Notes under the pieces: generated by a model | What the model was told of the DNA's origin: nothing | The model's input: the letters and a program-made list of their open reading frames with translations, nothing else | Database searches by the model: none | Shown: positions 39,475-48,555 of the stretch, one piece after another | Layout: every line of letters begins with the position of its first letter | Position numbering within the stretch: the first letter of the stretch is position 1 | Assembly (NCBI GenBank): GCA_038040485.1 | Contig: JBBPIE010000007.1 | Span: 186,001 to 250,000 of the forward strand | Direction: 5' to 3' | Length of the DNA stretch: 64,000 nt | DNA from: Onstottus_B arcticum | GTDB lineage: Bacteria; Acidobacteriota; Blastocatellia; UBA7656 | Program-made: the position numbers and the translations under genes

Positions 39475-39561
39475 TGTACGGGCGCCCCTCCGTGGGTGCC
39501 CCTCGTCACAATTAGGTCCGTCTCCTTCACCGAGGGGCACCCACGGAGGGGCGCCCGTACA
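39475..39561. repeat. Dispersed hairpin repeat, family B, copy 2
   Basis: Arms 39475-39505 and 39531-39561 are perfect over 31 bp with a 25-base loop. The core CCCTCCGTGGG is shared with 19229-19321. It lies in the 117-bp gap before yicC. Confidence 0.9.
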
Positions 39562-39569
39562 AGTCACCG

Positions 39570-41396
39570 CTACTTTTCAATCAGACTCATTGCTTTCTCT
39601 TCGGTTTCCACACCGAGGTCATCTGAAAACTGTAACTCATACAAGTCGCGATAGATTCCACCTCGCGACATCAACTCGTCGTGGGTGCCCGAATCGACAA
39701 CTCGCCCACGGTCGAGCACCACTATCTTGTCGGCTCGGTGAATAGTAGTCAGACGATGCGCGATAACAATAGTCGTTCGGCCTTGCATCAGGTTCGAAAG
39801 CGCACGCTGAACCCATCGCTCCGATTGCGTGTCGAGCGCCGAGGTCGCTTCGTCAAGAATCAGAATAGGCGCGTCCTTCAATATCGCCCGCGCAATCGCG
39901 ACTCGCTGTCGTTCGCCGCCCGAAAGCTTGACTCCGCGCTCGCCGATAAGCGTCTCGTAGCCGCCGCGCTCCATAACAAAGTCGTGCGCGTAAGCCGCGC
40001 GCGCAGCCGACTCGATCTTCTCGCGGTCAAATCCTGCTCGCCCGTAGGCGATGTTATTGACGATCGAGTCGTTGAACAAGATCACTTCCTGAGTGACCAG
40101 CGCCATCTGACCGCGCACGCTTTCAAGCCTGGCGTCACAAATATTCGTTCCGTCGATGGCAATCGCGCCGAGAGTGGGATCAAAAAACCGCATCAGGAGA
40201 TTCGTCAGCGTCGACTTGCCGGCGCCTGATAACCCGACCAGCGCAACGACTTCGCCTCGATGCACTTCGAGATTGACGTCTTTCAGAATCCAATCGGCCG
40301 AGTCGCTGAACTTGAACGAAACATCCCGGAACTCGATTCGATTCGCAAGCGGCGCAAGCTCGATCGCATTCGGCCTGTCAGTCTTCTCGGTGTGAGTATC
40401 GAGCAGCTTGTATATTCGCGATGCAGCGGCGAACGATTGCTGGAAGTGGTTTTGAATTCGCGACAGCCGCCGCAGCGGGTCGTACATGCTGAGCATCGCG
40501 ACAAAATAAAGCGCGAACGTGCCAATGGTCATCGCGCCTGCTGCTATCTCCTGCTGGCCATAGAAAACATATCCGGCGAACATCACCGCGCCGACCAGTT
40601 CGAGGATCGGCGACGACAAGAAATCAACTCTTGCCGCGCGGAGCTGGTGGCCAGCCAACCGGTGTAGCGCATCGCGGAAGCGACGCTGTTCAAAGCGCTC
40701 CATCCCAAATGCCTTAACAATACGGTGTCCCGATATGGTCTCCTGCGAGACGTCGAGGACATCTTCGGTGCCTTCCTGCGTCCAGTGCGCAATCCGCCTG
40801 AGCTTTCTGCCGAACCTGGACGTCAACAGGTAAACAACCGGTCCGACAATCAGGACCGCCAGTGTCAGCTTCCAGTCGAGAATGAAGATGACGGCGAGGA
40901 ACGACAAGAAGGTCAACCCCTCCCGCAGCATGTCGGCGAGCATCGTAGAAACCGAAACCTGAACTTTCTCGGCATCGCTTATGATGTGAGTCGTCAACTT
41001 GTTTGTCGGATGGTCGGCGAAGAACTCGCTCGACTGTTGAAGAACATGATCGTAAAGCCGCTGCCGAAGGTTGACTACTGCGCTGACGCCAATGCGCGAC
41101 ATCAAGACTCTCGAGAGATACTCCGATGCGCCGCGAATGATGGTAAACCCCACCAGCAGCATCGCGATGAAAGGCAGCGCTTCCACTCCCTCCGGCAGGT
41201 ACCTGCGTGCATCCACAATCGCGGCGGGGCCGGTCGTTGGTTCTTGTGGAGAGCCCGGCAATTCATCGATTATGGGTTTGAGCAGCACCGTGCGTCCGGC
41301 TTCGAAAACGGCAACGAGCGTCATCAGGAGAAAGGCGACCGCGAAGAGTCCGGCATAAGGTTTGACGTGCCTGAGGAGTATGCGGAAGTCTTTCAT
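39570..41396 (-). CDS. MsbA-like ABC exporter
   Basis: A 608-residue half-transporter with fused membrane and ATPase domains. Six transmembrane helices lie within about 15-310 (LFAVAFLLMTLVAVFEAG first). The ATPase has Walker A LVGLSGAGKSTLTNLL, signature LSGGERQRVAIARA, Walker B PILILDEATSALD and the switch His in IVIAHRLTTI. It should work as a homodimer. Relatives export lipid A, phospholipids or drugs. Lipid A flipping is plausible given outer-membrane proteins elsewhere in the window, but no LPS genes adjoin. It precedes yicC on the same strand. Confidence 0.9.
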   Translation of the reverse strand: MKDFRILLRHVKPYAGLFAVAFLLMTLVAVFEAGRTVLLKPIIDELPGSPQEPTTGPAAIVDARRYLPEGVEALPFIAMLLVGFTIIRGASEYLSRVLMSRIGVSAVVNLRQRLYDHVLQQSSEFFADHPTNKLTTHIISDAEKVQVSVSTMLADMLREGLTFLSFLAVIFILDWKLTLAVLIVGPVVYLLTSRFGRKLRRIAHWTQEGTEDVLDVSQETISGHRIVKAFGMERFEQRRFRDALHRLAGHQLRAARVDFLSSPILELVGAVMFAGYVFYGQQEIAAGAMTIGTFALYFVAMLSMYDPLRRLSRIQNHFQQSFAAASRIYKLLDTHTEKTDRPNAIELAPLANRIEFRDVSFKFSDSADWILKDVNLEVHRGEVVALVGLSGAGKSTLTNLLMRFFDPTLGAIAIDGTNICDARLESVRGQMALVTQEVILFNDSIVNNIAYGRAGFDREKIESAARAAYAHDFVMERGGYETLIGERGVKLSGGERQRVAIARAILKDAPILILDEATSALDTQSERWVQRALSNLMQGRTTIVIAHRLTTIHRADKIVVLDRGRVVDSGTHDELMSRGGIYRDLYELQFSDDLGVETEEKAMSLIEK

Positions 41397-41716
41397 TTAC
41401 ACCATGTCGGCGAAGGCTTGACCTGGTTAATCGAATGATTATACGCGGGAGCCCCTTCGCGTCAAGCGCGGCCTTCAATGCCAGTCGTAGGGTTTCTTTT
41501 TTTGTAGAGGCCGCCAAGCGCACTAACCGCCGCGACCATTTGTGGAAGCTGCCTCGCCCGAGCTTGCCGGCTAAAAGGCCGAACTCGGCGCTACTGAGTG
41601 CTGTTGTGCCGGGCTCGCCTTCGGACTAGAATCATCGGTACCTGTTAGGTGACGTAAATAGAACCAATTGGCGCGACGACACAGGCGCGCAGTTACGGAG
41701 AATGGGAGGAGACCAG
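41397..41716. other. Divergent intergenic region, no gene seen
   Basis: This 320-bp gap between the divergent MsbA-like and DHH genes holds a T8-type run (41488-41496) and no recognisable repeat family. Promoters for both genes should lie here. GGGAGGAG at 41704-41711 is the ribosome site for the DHH gene. Confidence 0.6.
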
Positions 41717-42901
41717 ATGTCCAGAGAACGAAAGCCGCTCGCCGAGGTAAGCGCCAGGATCGCCGACGTGCGCCCTATGAGCAAAGCGGCGGAGATGGCC
41801 GCGCTGCTGGAGAAACATCGCGGCGAGCGTCACGCGATCGTGATGCAAGACTATCCCGACCCGGACGCGATCTCGTCGGCGTGGGCTCACAAGATGATCG
41901 CGGCGCGGTTCGGCATCGACTGCGACATCATCTATGAGGGCCGCATAAGCCACCAGGAAAACCTCGCGCTCGCTCAACTCACCGAGGTAGCGATGGTTCG
42001 TTACAGCGACGGATATGACTTGGCGCAGTATCAAGGGACGGTCTTTGTCGACAACCAGGGCACGACGGCCTCGCTAACCGACCGCTTCGCCGAGTTGGGC
42101 GTCAAGGCGCTTGTAGTCGTCGACCACCACGAGCGCCAGGACCGCGTTCAAGCCGAGTTTGAAGACATTAGAAAGATCGGCGCGACCGCGACAATCTATA
42201 CTCAGTACATCCGCGAAGGTCTGCTTCAACTCAACAAGAACGACGCCGGACACGTGAAGCTTGCGACTGCACTGATGCACGGAATCAGAAGCGAAACCTC
42301 GGGACTCGTGCAGGCCCGTGAAGAAGAAATGGACGCGGCGACTTTCCTCACGCCGATATTGGACTTTGCGCTGCTCGAAAACATACTGTCGGTAAAGCGG
42401 TCAAAGCAGGTAATGGATGTGATCCGTCAGGCGCTGGAAGACCGCGAGATACGCGAGAGCTACTCGATATCGGGCGTTGGCTTCCTGCGCATCGAAGACC
42501 GCGACTCAATTCCCCAGGCGGCCGACTTCCTCCTCACCGAAGAGAACGTTCACACGGCAATCGTCTACGGCATCATCATCAAAGGCGACCGCGAACTGGT
42601 GGTCGGCTCGATGCGGACGAACAAGGTCACGTTGAACCCGGACGAGTTCCTAAAGGAAGCTCTGGGCGCCACCGAAGCCGGGCGTTACTACGGCGGCGGC
42701 CGGCGAGGCGCAGGGGGCTTCGAGATACCGATCGGGTTTCTTGCGGCGATCAAGGACGACGAACTGGTGCGAATCAAGTGGCGGCTCTACGACGAGCTGA
42801 TCAAAAAGAAGCTATTCGACAAGATAGGCGCGCACCCTCCGAACGTCCGCAGCGAGACGCCGCGACCGGAGACCGGCGCCCTGCCCATCCAGGAAGTTTG
42901 A
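41717..42901 (+). CDS. DHH-family phosphoesterase with atypical motifs
   Basis: A 394-residue protein from ATG 41717, set by GGGAGGAG 5-6 bases upstream. The DHH domain (about 30-210) has QDYPDPDAISSAWAHK, DNQGTT and VVVDHHERQD. The DHHA1 part (about 300-385) has RYYGGGRRGAGGFEI. Enzymes of this group hydrolyse short RNAs (NrnA), cyclic dinucleotides or pAp. Two usual histidines differ: H-x-x-PDPDA appears as DYPDPDA, and GGGH as GGGRR. With cdaA in the same window, c-di-AMP or pApA breakdown is an attractive but unproven role. It is monocistronic. Confidence 0.85.
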   Translation: MSRERKPLAEVSARIADVRPMSKAAEMAALLEKHRGERHAIVMQDYPDPDAISSAWAHKMIAARFGIDCDIIYEGRISHQENLALAQLTEVAMVRYSDGYDLAQYQGTVFVDNQGTTASLTDRFAELGVKALVVVDHHERQDRVQAEFEDIRKIGATATIYTQYIREGLLQLNKNDAGHVKLATALMHGIRSETSGLVQAREEEMDAATFLTPILDFALLENILSVKRSKQVMDVIRQALEDREIRESYSISGVGFLRIEDRDSIPQAADFLLTEENVHTAIVYGIIIKGDRELVVGSMRTNKVTLNPDEFLKEALGATEAGRYYGGGRRGAGGFEIPIGFLAAIKDDELVRIKWRLYDELIKKKLFDKIGAHPPNVRSETPRPETGALPIQEV

Positions 42902-42999
42902 CGCACCACATTAGGCACACGCGCGAAGCGCCCCAGCTCGCACCAAATCACAATCGCTGTTCTTGTCTGTCTTGATGGCTGCCGCCCAATCAACAGCGA

Positions 43000-43293
43000 C
43001 TAACGGTGGCGTCGATGGTAACGACGCTGTCTCGTGTTCCTCCGATGTTGTACAACAGCACCCGTGCCGGCTCCTGCCGCTCCACCGATCACCGCTCCTT
43101 TTTTGCCGCCTATCAGCGCACCACCCACTGCCCCGACTGCGCCGCCAATGAGCGCGCCTTTGGTCTTGCTGTGGTGATGTCTGTATGAGCGCCGATGCGC
43201 GGAGCTCTCGGGTGCTGCGCTCAAAACCACGAAACAGATCGCCAGAAACATCGCCAGAATGTACTTGCTGCTTACGGATCGTATCATTTTCAT
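43000..43293 (-). CDS. Exported glycine-zipper (YMGG-like) protein
   Basis: A 97-residue protein with a signal peptide (KYILAMFLAICFVVLSAAPES) and a His-rich segment. The glycine-zipper GALIGGAVGAVGGALIGGKK, GAVIGGAAGAGTGAVV follows, then a very basic His/Arg tail (RRNTRQRRYHRRHR). Glycine zippers pack against each other in membranes. Short secreted members are common and uncharacterised, often thought to stabilise the outer membrane. AAGGAG lies 7 bases before ATG 43293. It is convergent with the DHH gene. Confidence 0.8.
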   Translation of the reverse strand: MKMIRSVSSKYILAMFLAICFVVLSAAPESSAHRRSYRHHHSKTKGALIGGAVGAVGGALIGGKKGAVIGGAAGAGTGAVVQHRRNTRQRRYHRRHR

Positions 43294-43426
43294 ACTTCAA
43301 CTCCTTAGATAATCTACTCGCGTGATGACAGAGAGAATCGCGTGCCATCCATTAGCTTTCAAAAAGGCTTGAAAAGCTCATGCCCTCACCAGTAGCATAG
43401 TCCTTACAACAAGAGGTAGCTAGCTG

Positions 43427-44953
43427 ATGTCGAGACCTATCGGTCGCCGTAGATTTGTTCAAGAGCTCGCGATGAGCGCCGCGGGCCTCGCGCTTCTGCC
43501 GAAGATCGCGAGAGCCGCGCGGCGGGGCGGACTCAAGCTGAACGGTCCGCCAAAGAACATCGTGATTCTCGGCGGCGGACTGGCTGGTCTCGCAGCGGCG
43601 TTCGAGCTCAAGAAGGCCGGTCACTCAATCACCATTCTCGAAGCGCGAAAGTTTCCCGGCGGCCGACTCCAAACAATCAGAGACTTCGCGGACGGGCAAT
43701 ACGCGGAAGCCGGTCCGCTCAACTTCCCTCAATCGCACGAATTCACGTTTGGGTACGCGACGGATTTTGGTCTCCCGCTCCGTCCGGTCTTCACGTTCCT
43801 TGAATCGATGGCTAACATTCGCGGCCACCTGTTCCGCGTTCCGCTTTCGGGAAACGCCAACGTGCCGTTTTCGCTGCGGTCTAGCGAGCGAGCGGCCGGA
43901 GTCTTCGGGCTTACCGGGCTCTACCTCGGAGACCTCATGCGCAAGGTTGGCGATCCCTTGAAAGCGAACTGGCCGCCGGATGATTTGAGACAGATCGACT
44001 CGGTTTCGCTCAAGCAGTTGCTGCAAGATCTGGGCGCTTCAGACGGCGCGATAGACATCATTTCCGCTTCGCAACTTGGCATTCTCGGTTTCGGTTTGGA
44101 CTCAGTATCGGCGATGGACGGCGTGGTCACCGAAGCCATCGCATCAGATTCCGCCTCCTACGAAATCGTAGGCGGTAACGATCAGCTCGCCACCAAGCTT
44201 AAGAAGAAGGTCAAGAAAGCATTCAACAAACAGTGCGTCGTACAGCGCATCGAGCAGAATCAGACCAGCGTGACCATCACTTACCTGAGGAGCGGGGAAC
44301 TCGAGACCATCACAGCCGACCGCGTAATCTGCACGATTCCCTTCCCAGTGTTGAAGGACATCGAGATTCCGTCGCTTCCGGAAGACAAACGGCAGGCAAT
44401 ACACGACTTGAAGCTGACGCCGGTCACGCGCACGTATCAGCAGTTTCGCAAACGCGTGTGGGAACAATCGGGACTGAGCGGCTACGGCATAACCGACCTG
44501 GAGATTCAGAACACCTATTCGCCGACTCTCCAGCAACTAGGTTCGCGCGGGATTCTGGCTGCGTATACAGGCGGACAGCGCGCGCTTGACCTGTCGGCGA
44601 TGAGCGAAAGCGACCGTCAGAGCTTTGTGCTGCGCAAGATGGGAAATGTGTTTTCAAACTTGAACAACGTGTATCAGTCGGGGGTCAGCCAAATCTGGCA
44701 CGAGGATCAATTCGCGCGAGGCGCGTTCACCTACTTCGAGCCGGGCCAGATGGCGACGTTGCTTCCGTTGGCGCAGCGTGCCGAAGGTAGGATTCATTTC
44801 GCGGGAGAACACACGTCAGCGTGGCACGGCTGGATGAACGGCGCGCTCGAGTCGGGCAATCGGGCCGCGGATGAAGTCAACGAAGCCGAAGCAACCGAGT
44901 CAATCACCGTGGCAACTAGAAGGGCCTTGATTCAGAAGGAGTCGAGTTTATGA
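43427..44953 (+). CDS. Tat-exported FAD-dependent amine oxidase-like protein
   Basis: A 508-residue flavoprotein. The N-terminus is a Tat signal (RRRFVQELAMSAAGLALLPK), so it is folded with FAD before export. The FAD-binding Rossmann motif is VILGGGLAGLAAAFEL followed by E at ILEARKFPGGR. The C-terminal FAD-binding box is IHFAGEHTSAWHGWMNGALE. These mark the flavin monoamine oxidase/desaturase superfamily, which oxidises amines or isoprenoids. The substrate is unknown. Its stop overlaps the next ATG (ATGA), coupling it to the DUF1883 gene. Confidence 0.88.
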   Translation: MSRPIGRRRFVQELAMSAAGLALLPKIARAARRGGLKLNGPPKNIVILGGGLAGLAAAFELKKAGHSITILEARKFPGGRLQTIRDFADGQYAEAGPLNFPQSHEFTFGYATDFGLPLRPVFTFLESMANIRGHLFRVPLSGNANVPFSLRSSERAAGVFGLTGLYLGDLMRKVGDPLKANWPPDDLRQIDSVSLKQLLQDLGASDGAIDIISASQLGILGFGLDSVSAMDGVVTEAIASDSASYEIVGGNDQLATKLKKKVKKAFNKQCVVQRIEQNQTSVTITYLRSGELETITADRVICTIPFPVLKDIEIPSLPEDKRQAIHDLKLTPVTRTYQQFRKRVWEQSGLSGYGITDLEIQNTYSPTLQQLGSRGILAAYTGGQRALDLSAMSESDRQSFVLRKMGNVFSNLNNVYQSGVSQIWHEDQFARGAFTYFEPGQMATLLPLAQRAEGRIHFAGEHTSAWHGWMNGALESGNRAADEVNEAEATESITVATRRALIQKESSL

Positions 44954-45207
44954 ATTTCTTGCATTATGAGGTGGAGGCCGGACCGGGAAACACTGTTCGA
45001 GTGATTCTCGATAAACAGGCAAATGTTCGCCTGCTGGACAGCCTTAACTTCCAAAAATATCGCAGCGGCCAGGAGCACAAATACTATGGAGGACTTGCAC
45101 AGGTCTCTCCCGTGAGTCTGAAGCCTCCCTACCGTGGGCACTGGCATGTAGTAATTGACTTAGGCGGCGGCGGCGGGTCGGTGAGCGCGTCGGTGCAAGT
45201 TCTCTGA
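44950..45207 (+). CDS. DUF1883 domain protein
   Basis: An 85-residue protein matching DUF1883: MNFLHYEVEAGPGNTVRVIL, DKQANVRLLDSLNFQKYRSG, EHKYYGGLAQ and HWHVVIDLGG. In other bacteria the domain occurs alone or fused to TIR domains, so a role in conflict or stress responses has been suggested, though none is shown. It begins with an ATGA overlap behind the flavoprotein gene and the next gene starts 9 bp after its stop. It is a compact beta domain with no signal peptide, so it is presumably cytoplasmic while its upstream neighbour is exported. Confidence 0.85.
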   Translation: MNFLHYEVEAGPGNTVRVILDKQANVRLLDSLNFQKYRSGQEHKYYGGLAQVSPVSLKPPYRGHWHVVIDLGGGGGSVSASVQVL

Positions 45208-45216
45208 GAATAGCTG

Positions 45217-45627
45217 ATGGACGAATCGCAAGAAAGAGACGTTGTCCCCGCGCAACCCCCTCCCGTGATAAGGCGCGGGGTCATTTCTCACATGACAATT
45301 TACGAGGTCGCCGAGAATGAACTCGACACTCTCGCCCATGGTAGTCCCGATTCTACTTATCTGAACTTCGCGATTTTCCTCCTATCTGCTGCGACTGCAT
45401 TTCTGATCTCGCTCTTGACTACACAGATTCCTCCTAGAACCTTTGTTGTGTTCGTCGTCTTAGTTGCCGTTGGATATGTGCTTGGAGCCTTCTTTTCCAT
45501 CCTCTGGTTGAAGAATCGCAAGTCCATTTCAGTTCTCGTACGAGAAATCAAGGAACGGCTGCAGCCGCCCGAAGGCATTCAAGAGGTATGGACGGTTGTG
45601 GAAGACTCTGAAGAAACGAAGAAATGA
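45217..45627 (+). CDS. Two-transmembrane hypothetical protein
   Basis: A 136-residue protein. A polar N-terminal part (ISHMTIYEVAENELDTLAHG) precedes two hydrophobic helices (FAIFLLSAATAFLISLLTT and FVVFVVLVAVGYVLGAFFSI) and a basic, then acidic cytoplasmic tail. I have an impression that similar two-helix proteins accompany DUF1883 genes in other genomes, which would need a search. It lies 9 bp behind DUF1883, so the pair is an operon. Base composition is richer in A+T than the flavoprotein gene. Role unknown. Confidence 0.75.
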   Translation: MDESQERDVVPAQPPPVIRRGVISHMTIYEVAENELDTLAHGSPDSTYLNFAIFLLSAATAFLISLLTTQIPPRTFVVFVVLVAVGYVLGAFFSILWLKNRKSISVLVREIKERLQPPEGIQEVWTVVEDSEETKK

Positions 45628-45688
45628 CCCGCCTTCGAATCAATCTCAATCGCAGTCTGATTCAAAGAGAACGCGGAGCAACTTGCCG

Positions 45689-46879
45689 TTAATCGGGACA
45701 TGACGCGTTGCAAAGAAATGGCGACGCAGCGAACCTGGACGGATCGACGACCACAACAATCCCAGGCAACCCCTTACACACTTTTCCCTTGGCCTCGATC
45801 GTTCTGAAAAAGGTCGGATCTAAAGTGTCGGCGTTCTTGAATTTTAGTTTCTTGGGCGTGACGCCGCCCACTGTGACCGACTGTCCTTCTCTGAAAAGCG
45901 TTCCCTCCAGCCTCAGTATGAACGCCCCCGCAGAATTTCTCTTAAGACTGCAGCTCGTAATAAATGGCGCCGGAGGCGGATCGACCGCAACCTCGGGGAA
46001 AGACGACCCCTTGCAGGTGAAAGTCACTTGTACGCCCTGCTCATTCCCCAGAGGACATCCTTGCGGCGCTCCCGCCGGAAGCGCGGTCAGGTTGCGGCTG
46101 GTCCCGTTTGGCCCGCTTGCGTAAATCAAGAAAGTCTTCCCGGAGCTTGCCGGGCCGAACTCGAAGAACGCATCAATCAAGTTCGTGTTCAGGATGACGA
46201 CGTGCTTTGACTGAATGACGTGACTCGGGTTGTTTTTCTCGACCGCAAAAACCGAAGTCACGTTCGGTTTGCCGTCCGCCAGCAGGAAACAGGATCCTGG
46301 AATCACAAGGTTCTGTCCGACTGCGCAGTCGCCTCCGCTCGGCGTGGCAGAGATGACGACCGGGGCCCTGATCCCCAGGTCAATCGGGCAGGTCTGAGAT
46401 TGGACAAACGGCCCGAACGCATTGTCATCGCCTGAACCAACCGTTCTTGTCAGCGTGATGCTGGCAATGCCGCCGCAACACGCAAGCGGAAACGCAGTGC
46501 CTGGAAGCTGAGGCTCCAGAGGCGGCAGCGTTGCTTCGACGAGAAACCGGTTGACTAACGTGACGTCCTTCAGTTTGATCGCCACTTCCGATAAGCCGTC
46601 GCCGTTTGCATCGCAAGCGATCGATATGGTTGTTGGCGAGAAGAGGCAGCCGACTATTTGAAGTTTCACACCGCACAGTGCGTTGATGATGCCTATGGTC
46701 GAGGCCGGCTCAATTTCGGGCTGGTTTGGAGCTACCGCAACACCGGGAGCTACCAGAATCACCGGACAGTCCGAGTTCGAAGAAGAAGGGCTCGAAGCTC
46801 TAACCGCGCCCGGCGCTTCCGACCCGGCAAGCTGAAACAGTATGAACGCCGCAGCAAATCTAACAGCTAGTGTTCTCAC
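45689..46879 (-). CDS. Secreted cysteine-rich hypothetical protein
   Basis: A 396-residue protein from GTG 46879. The strong GAGGAGAAGAA directly before it sets the start, although the frame is open further upstream. VRTLAVRFAAAFILFQLAGS with GAVRA is the signal peptide. The mature chain has at least 14 cysteines and many Pro/Gly beta-type segments (CDANGDGLSEVAIKLKDVT, CPIDLGIRAPVVISATPSGG, GTLFREGQSVTVGG). The latter resembles IPT/TIG folds. No family is recognised. Extracellular, disulfide-stabilised binding protein is the best guess. It is convergent with the 45217 gene. Confidence 0.75.
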   Translation of the reverse strand: MRTLAVRFAAAFILFQLAGSEAPGAVRASSPSSSNSDCPVILVAPGVAVAPNQPEIEPASTIGIINALCGVKLQIVGCLFSPTTISIACDANGDGLSEVAIKLKDVTLVNRFLVEATLPPLEPQLPGTAFPLACCGGIASITLTRTVGSGDDNAFGPFVQSQTCPIDLGIRAPVVISATPSGGDCAVGQNLVIPGSCFLLADGKPNVTSVFAVEKNNPSHVIQSKHVVILNTNLIDAFFEFGPASSGKTFLIYASGPNGTSRNLTALPAGAPQGCPLGNEQGVQVTFTCKGSSFPEVAVDPPPAPFITSCSLKRNSAGAFILRLEGTLFREGQSVTVGGVTPKKLKFKNADTLDPTFFRTIEAKGKVCKGLPGIVVVVDPSRFAASPFLCNASCPD

Positions 46880-47084
46880 TTCTTCTCCTCGCGCGTTTCG
46901 GACCATTTGGATTCGCGTGCTGCGATCATATTGAACCGAGACGGCGGAACAACGCAAGAAACTTCCGCACTATGCAACCCTCGATCTCCTATGCTATTGA
47001 TTATGGGTCGCGCGAAGATGATGCGGCGAGACGCTTCGAATTGCCGGGCGACGTACCGACCTGAGTTAAGGACTTGAACTCCGA

Positions 47085-48449
47085 ATGCCACTGATTACCG
47101 CGATCAAAACAGCAGCAAAACCAATTGCCGCCGGCGTAGCTTTCGCTCAGCAAGCTGTTTCGGCAGCGGGAGCGGCGACATCGGCGCTCTGGACGTTTCC
47201 TTCGGTCCTTGGCTCGGCGATGCTCATAGCCTGGGGCGCCGAAGCAGCGCAGTTTCTGGTCTCGCAAGGTTTGGCGCTCGCCATACTCGCGTGGCTCCAG
47301 ACGCTTCCGGAGTTCGCCGTTGAGGCAGTCATCGCCTGGGATGCCGGGAAAACCGTCGCTGAACATGCAGGGGATCCGTACAAGGTTCTCCATGCAACTT
47401 CGTTGATGACCGCAAACTTTACCGGGAGCTTGAGGCTGCTTGTAGGGTTGGGCTGGCCGATGATCTATGCGACCGCCGCTTTCTTCTATCGCAAGCGCTC
47501 AAAGAAGAAACTCGATCACATCGTTCTCGACGACGAGCACGCTATCGAGGTCGTCTTTTTGCTTCTCTCGATCGCTTATTTTGTCATCGTCTGGTTCAAG
47601 GGCTCGTTGAACCTGGTGGACACGGTTCTGCTTACGGTCATTTATCTTGTCTATCTTTTCTTCCTCAACCGAATTCCGCCACAGTCAGAGGAAAAGGTCG
47701 AAGACCTGGACCGCATCCCGCGATTCATTCTTCGCCAGCGGCGCGCCGTAAGAAACTCAATGATAACCGGGCTGTTCGTTGGCGGCGGATTGATCCTTTA
47801 TTTCGCGGCGCATCCGTTTCTGGAGAGCTTGAAGGCAATCGCCGTCGGGCTGGGGCTTTCTACGTTTGTGTTCGTCCAATGGGTCGCGCCGTTTCTGTCA
47901 GAGTTCCCGGAAAAGGTCTCAGCTTTCAATTGGGCAAGACGCGTAACCAGCGCACCCCTCGCGCTGATGAACATGGTCAGCTCGAATATCAACCAGTGGA
48001 CGATGCTTGCAGCTATGCTTCCGATCGCGTACGGGCTGGCGCTTGGACGAGTGGACACGATCTCCTTCGACGAGCATCAGAGGCTCGAGATATTGATGAC
48101 GATTGGGCAATCGCTCCTGGGCGCGATGCTGCTTGCGAATATGCGATTCTCGTGGTGGGAGGCCGGTCTGTTGTTTGCGCTGTGGGCCACTCAGTTCGTG
48201 TTATCCGGCTTCGAAAAGCCGCTGGCAATCAGCGAAGGAGTCGAAGCGCATAACAGTCTGGCCAGCCAGTTGGGCGGTTTGCTGTCGATAGGCGTCGATC
48301 GAATCGAGGTAATGGCGCGGGTCGGCAAAGAGGTGATCACCGCTTTGTACTTCACCTGGACGGGAGTCATTATCGCGGTCGCCGTAAAGCGCCGCAGCAT
48401 GCCTCAAGCGTTCGTGCTGTTTCCGAAACTCCTGCGAGAGCACAGGTGA
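47085..48449 (+). CDS. Sodium/calcium exchanger family membrane protein
   Basis: A 454-residue protein with about ten membrane helices. The alpha-1 repeat is AWLQTLPEFAVEAVIAWDAG and the alpha-2 repeat SEFPEKVSAFNWARRV, then NMVSSNINQWTMLAAML. This fits CaCA-type antiporters, which exchange Ca2+ or other cations for Na+ or H+. The loop between helices 4 and 5 (EEKVEDLDRIPRFILRQRR) is cytoplasmic. The transported ion cannot be told. A family C hairpin follows the stop codon, and the usp gene starts 106 bp downstream on the same strand. Confidence 0.85.
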   Translation: MPLITAIKTAAKPIAAGVAFAQQAVSAAGAATSALWTFPSVLGSAMLIAWGAEAAQFLVSQGLALAILAWLQTLPEFAVEAVIAWDAGKTVAEHAGDPYKVLHATSLMTANFTGSLRLLVGLGWPMIYATAAFFYRKRSKKKLDHIVLDDEHAIEVVFLLLSIAYFVIVWFKGSLNLVDTVLLTVIYLVYLFFLNRIPPQSEEKVEDLDRIPRFILRQRRAVRNSMITGLFVGGGLILYFAAHPFLESLKAIAVGLGLSTFVFVQWVAPFLSEFPEKVSAFNWARRVTSAPLALMNMVSSNINQWTMLAAMLPIAYGLALGRVDTISFDEHQRLEILMTIGQSLLGAMLLANMRFSWWEAGLLFALWATQFVLSGFEKPLAISEGVEAHNSLASQLGGLLSIGVDRIEVMARVGKEVITALYFTWTGVIIAVAVKRRSMPQAFVLFPKLLREHR

Positions 48450-48527
48450 CCTGGGAGCGCAGGCATCCTGCCTGCCAGGTATCGGCTCGACCGCGACGCA
48501 AGCAGGCAAGGATGCCTGCGCTCCCAG
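48450..48527. repeat. Dispersed hairpin repeat, family C, copy 2
   Basis: The left arm CCTGGGAGCGCAGGCATCC (48450 on) pairs with GGATGCCTGCGCTCCCAGG. One base is bulged in the inner TGCCTGC/GCAGGCA part. It starts at the base after the exchanger stop. Confidence 0.85.
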
Positions 48528-48555
48528 GAGTCGTTAGCTTTGGAGGGCGTGACCA

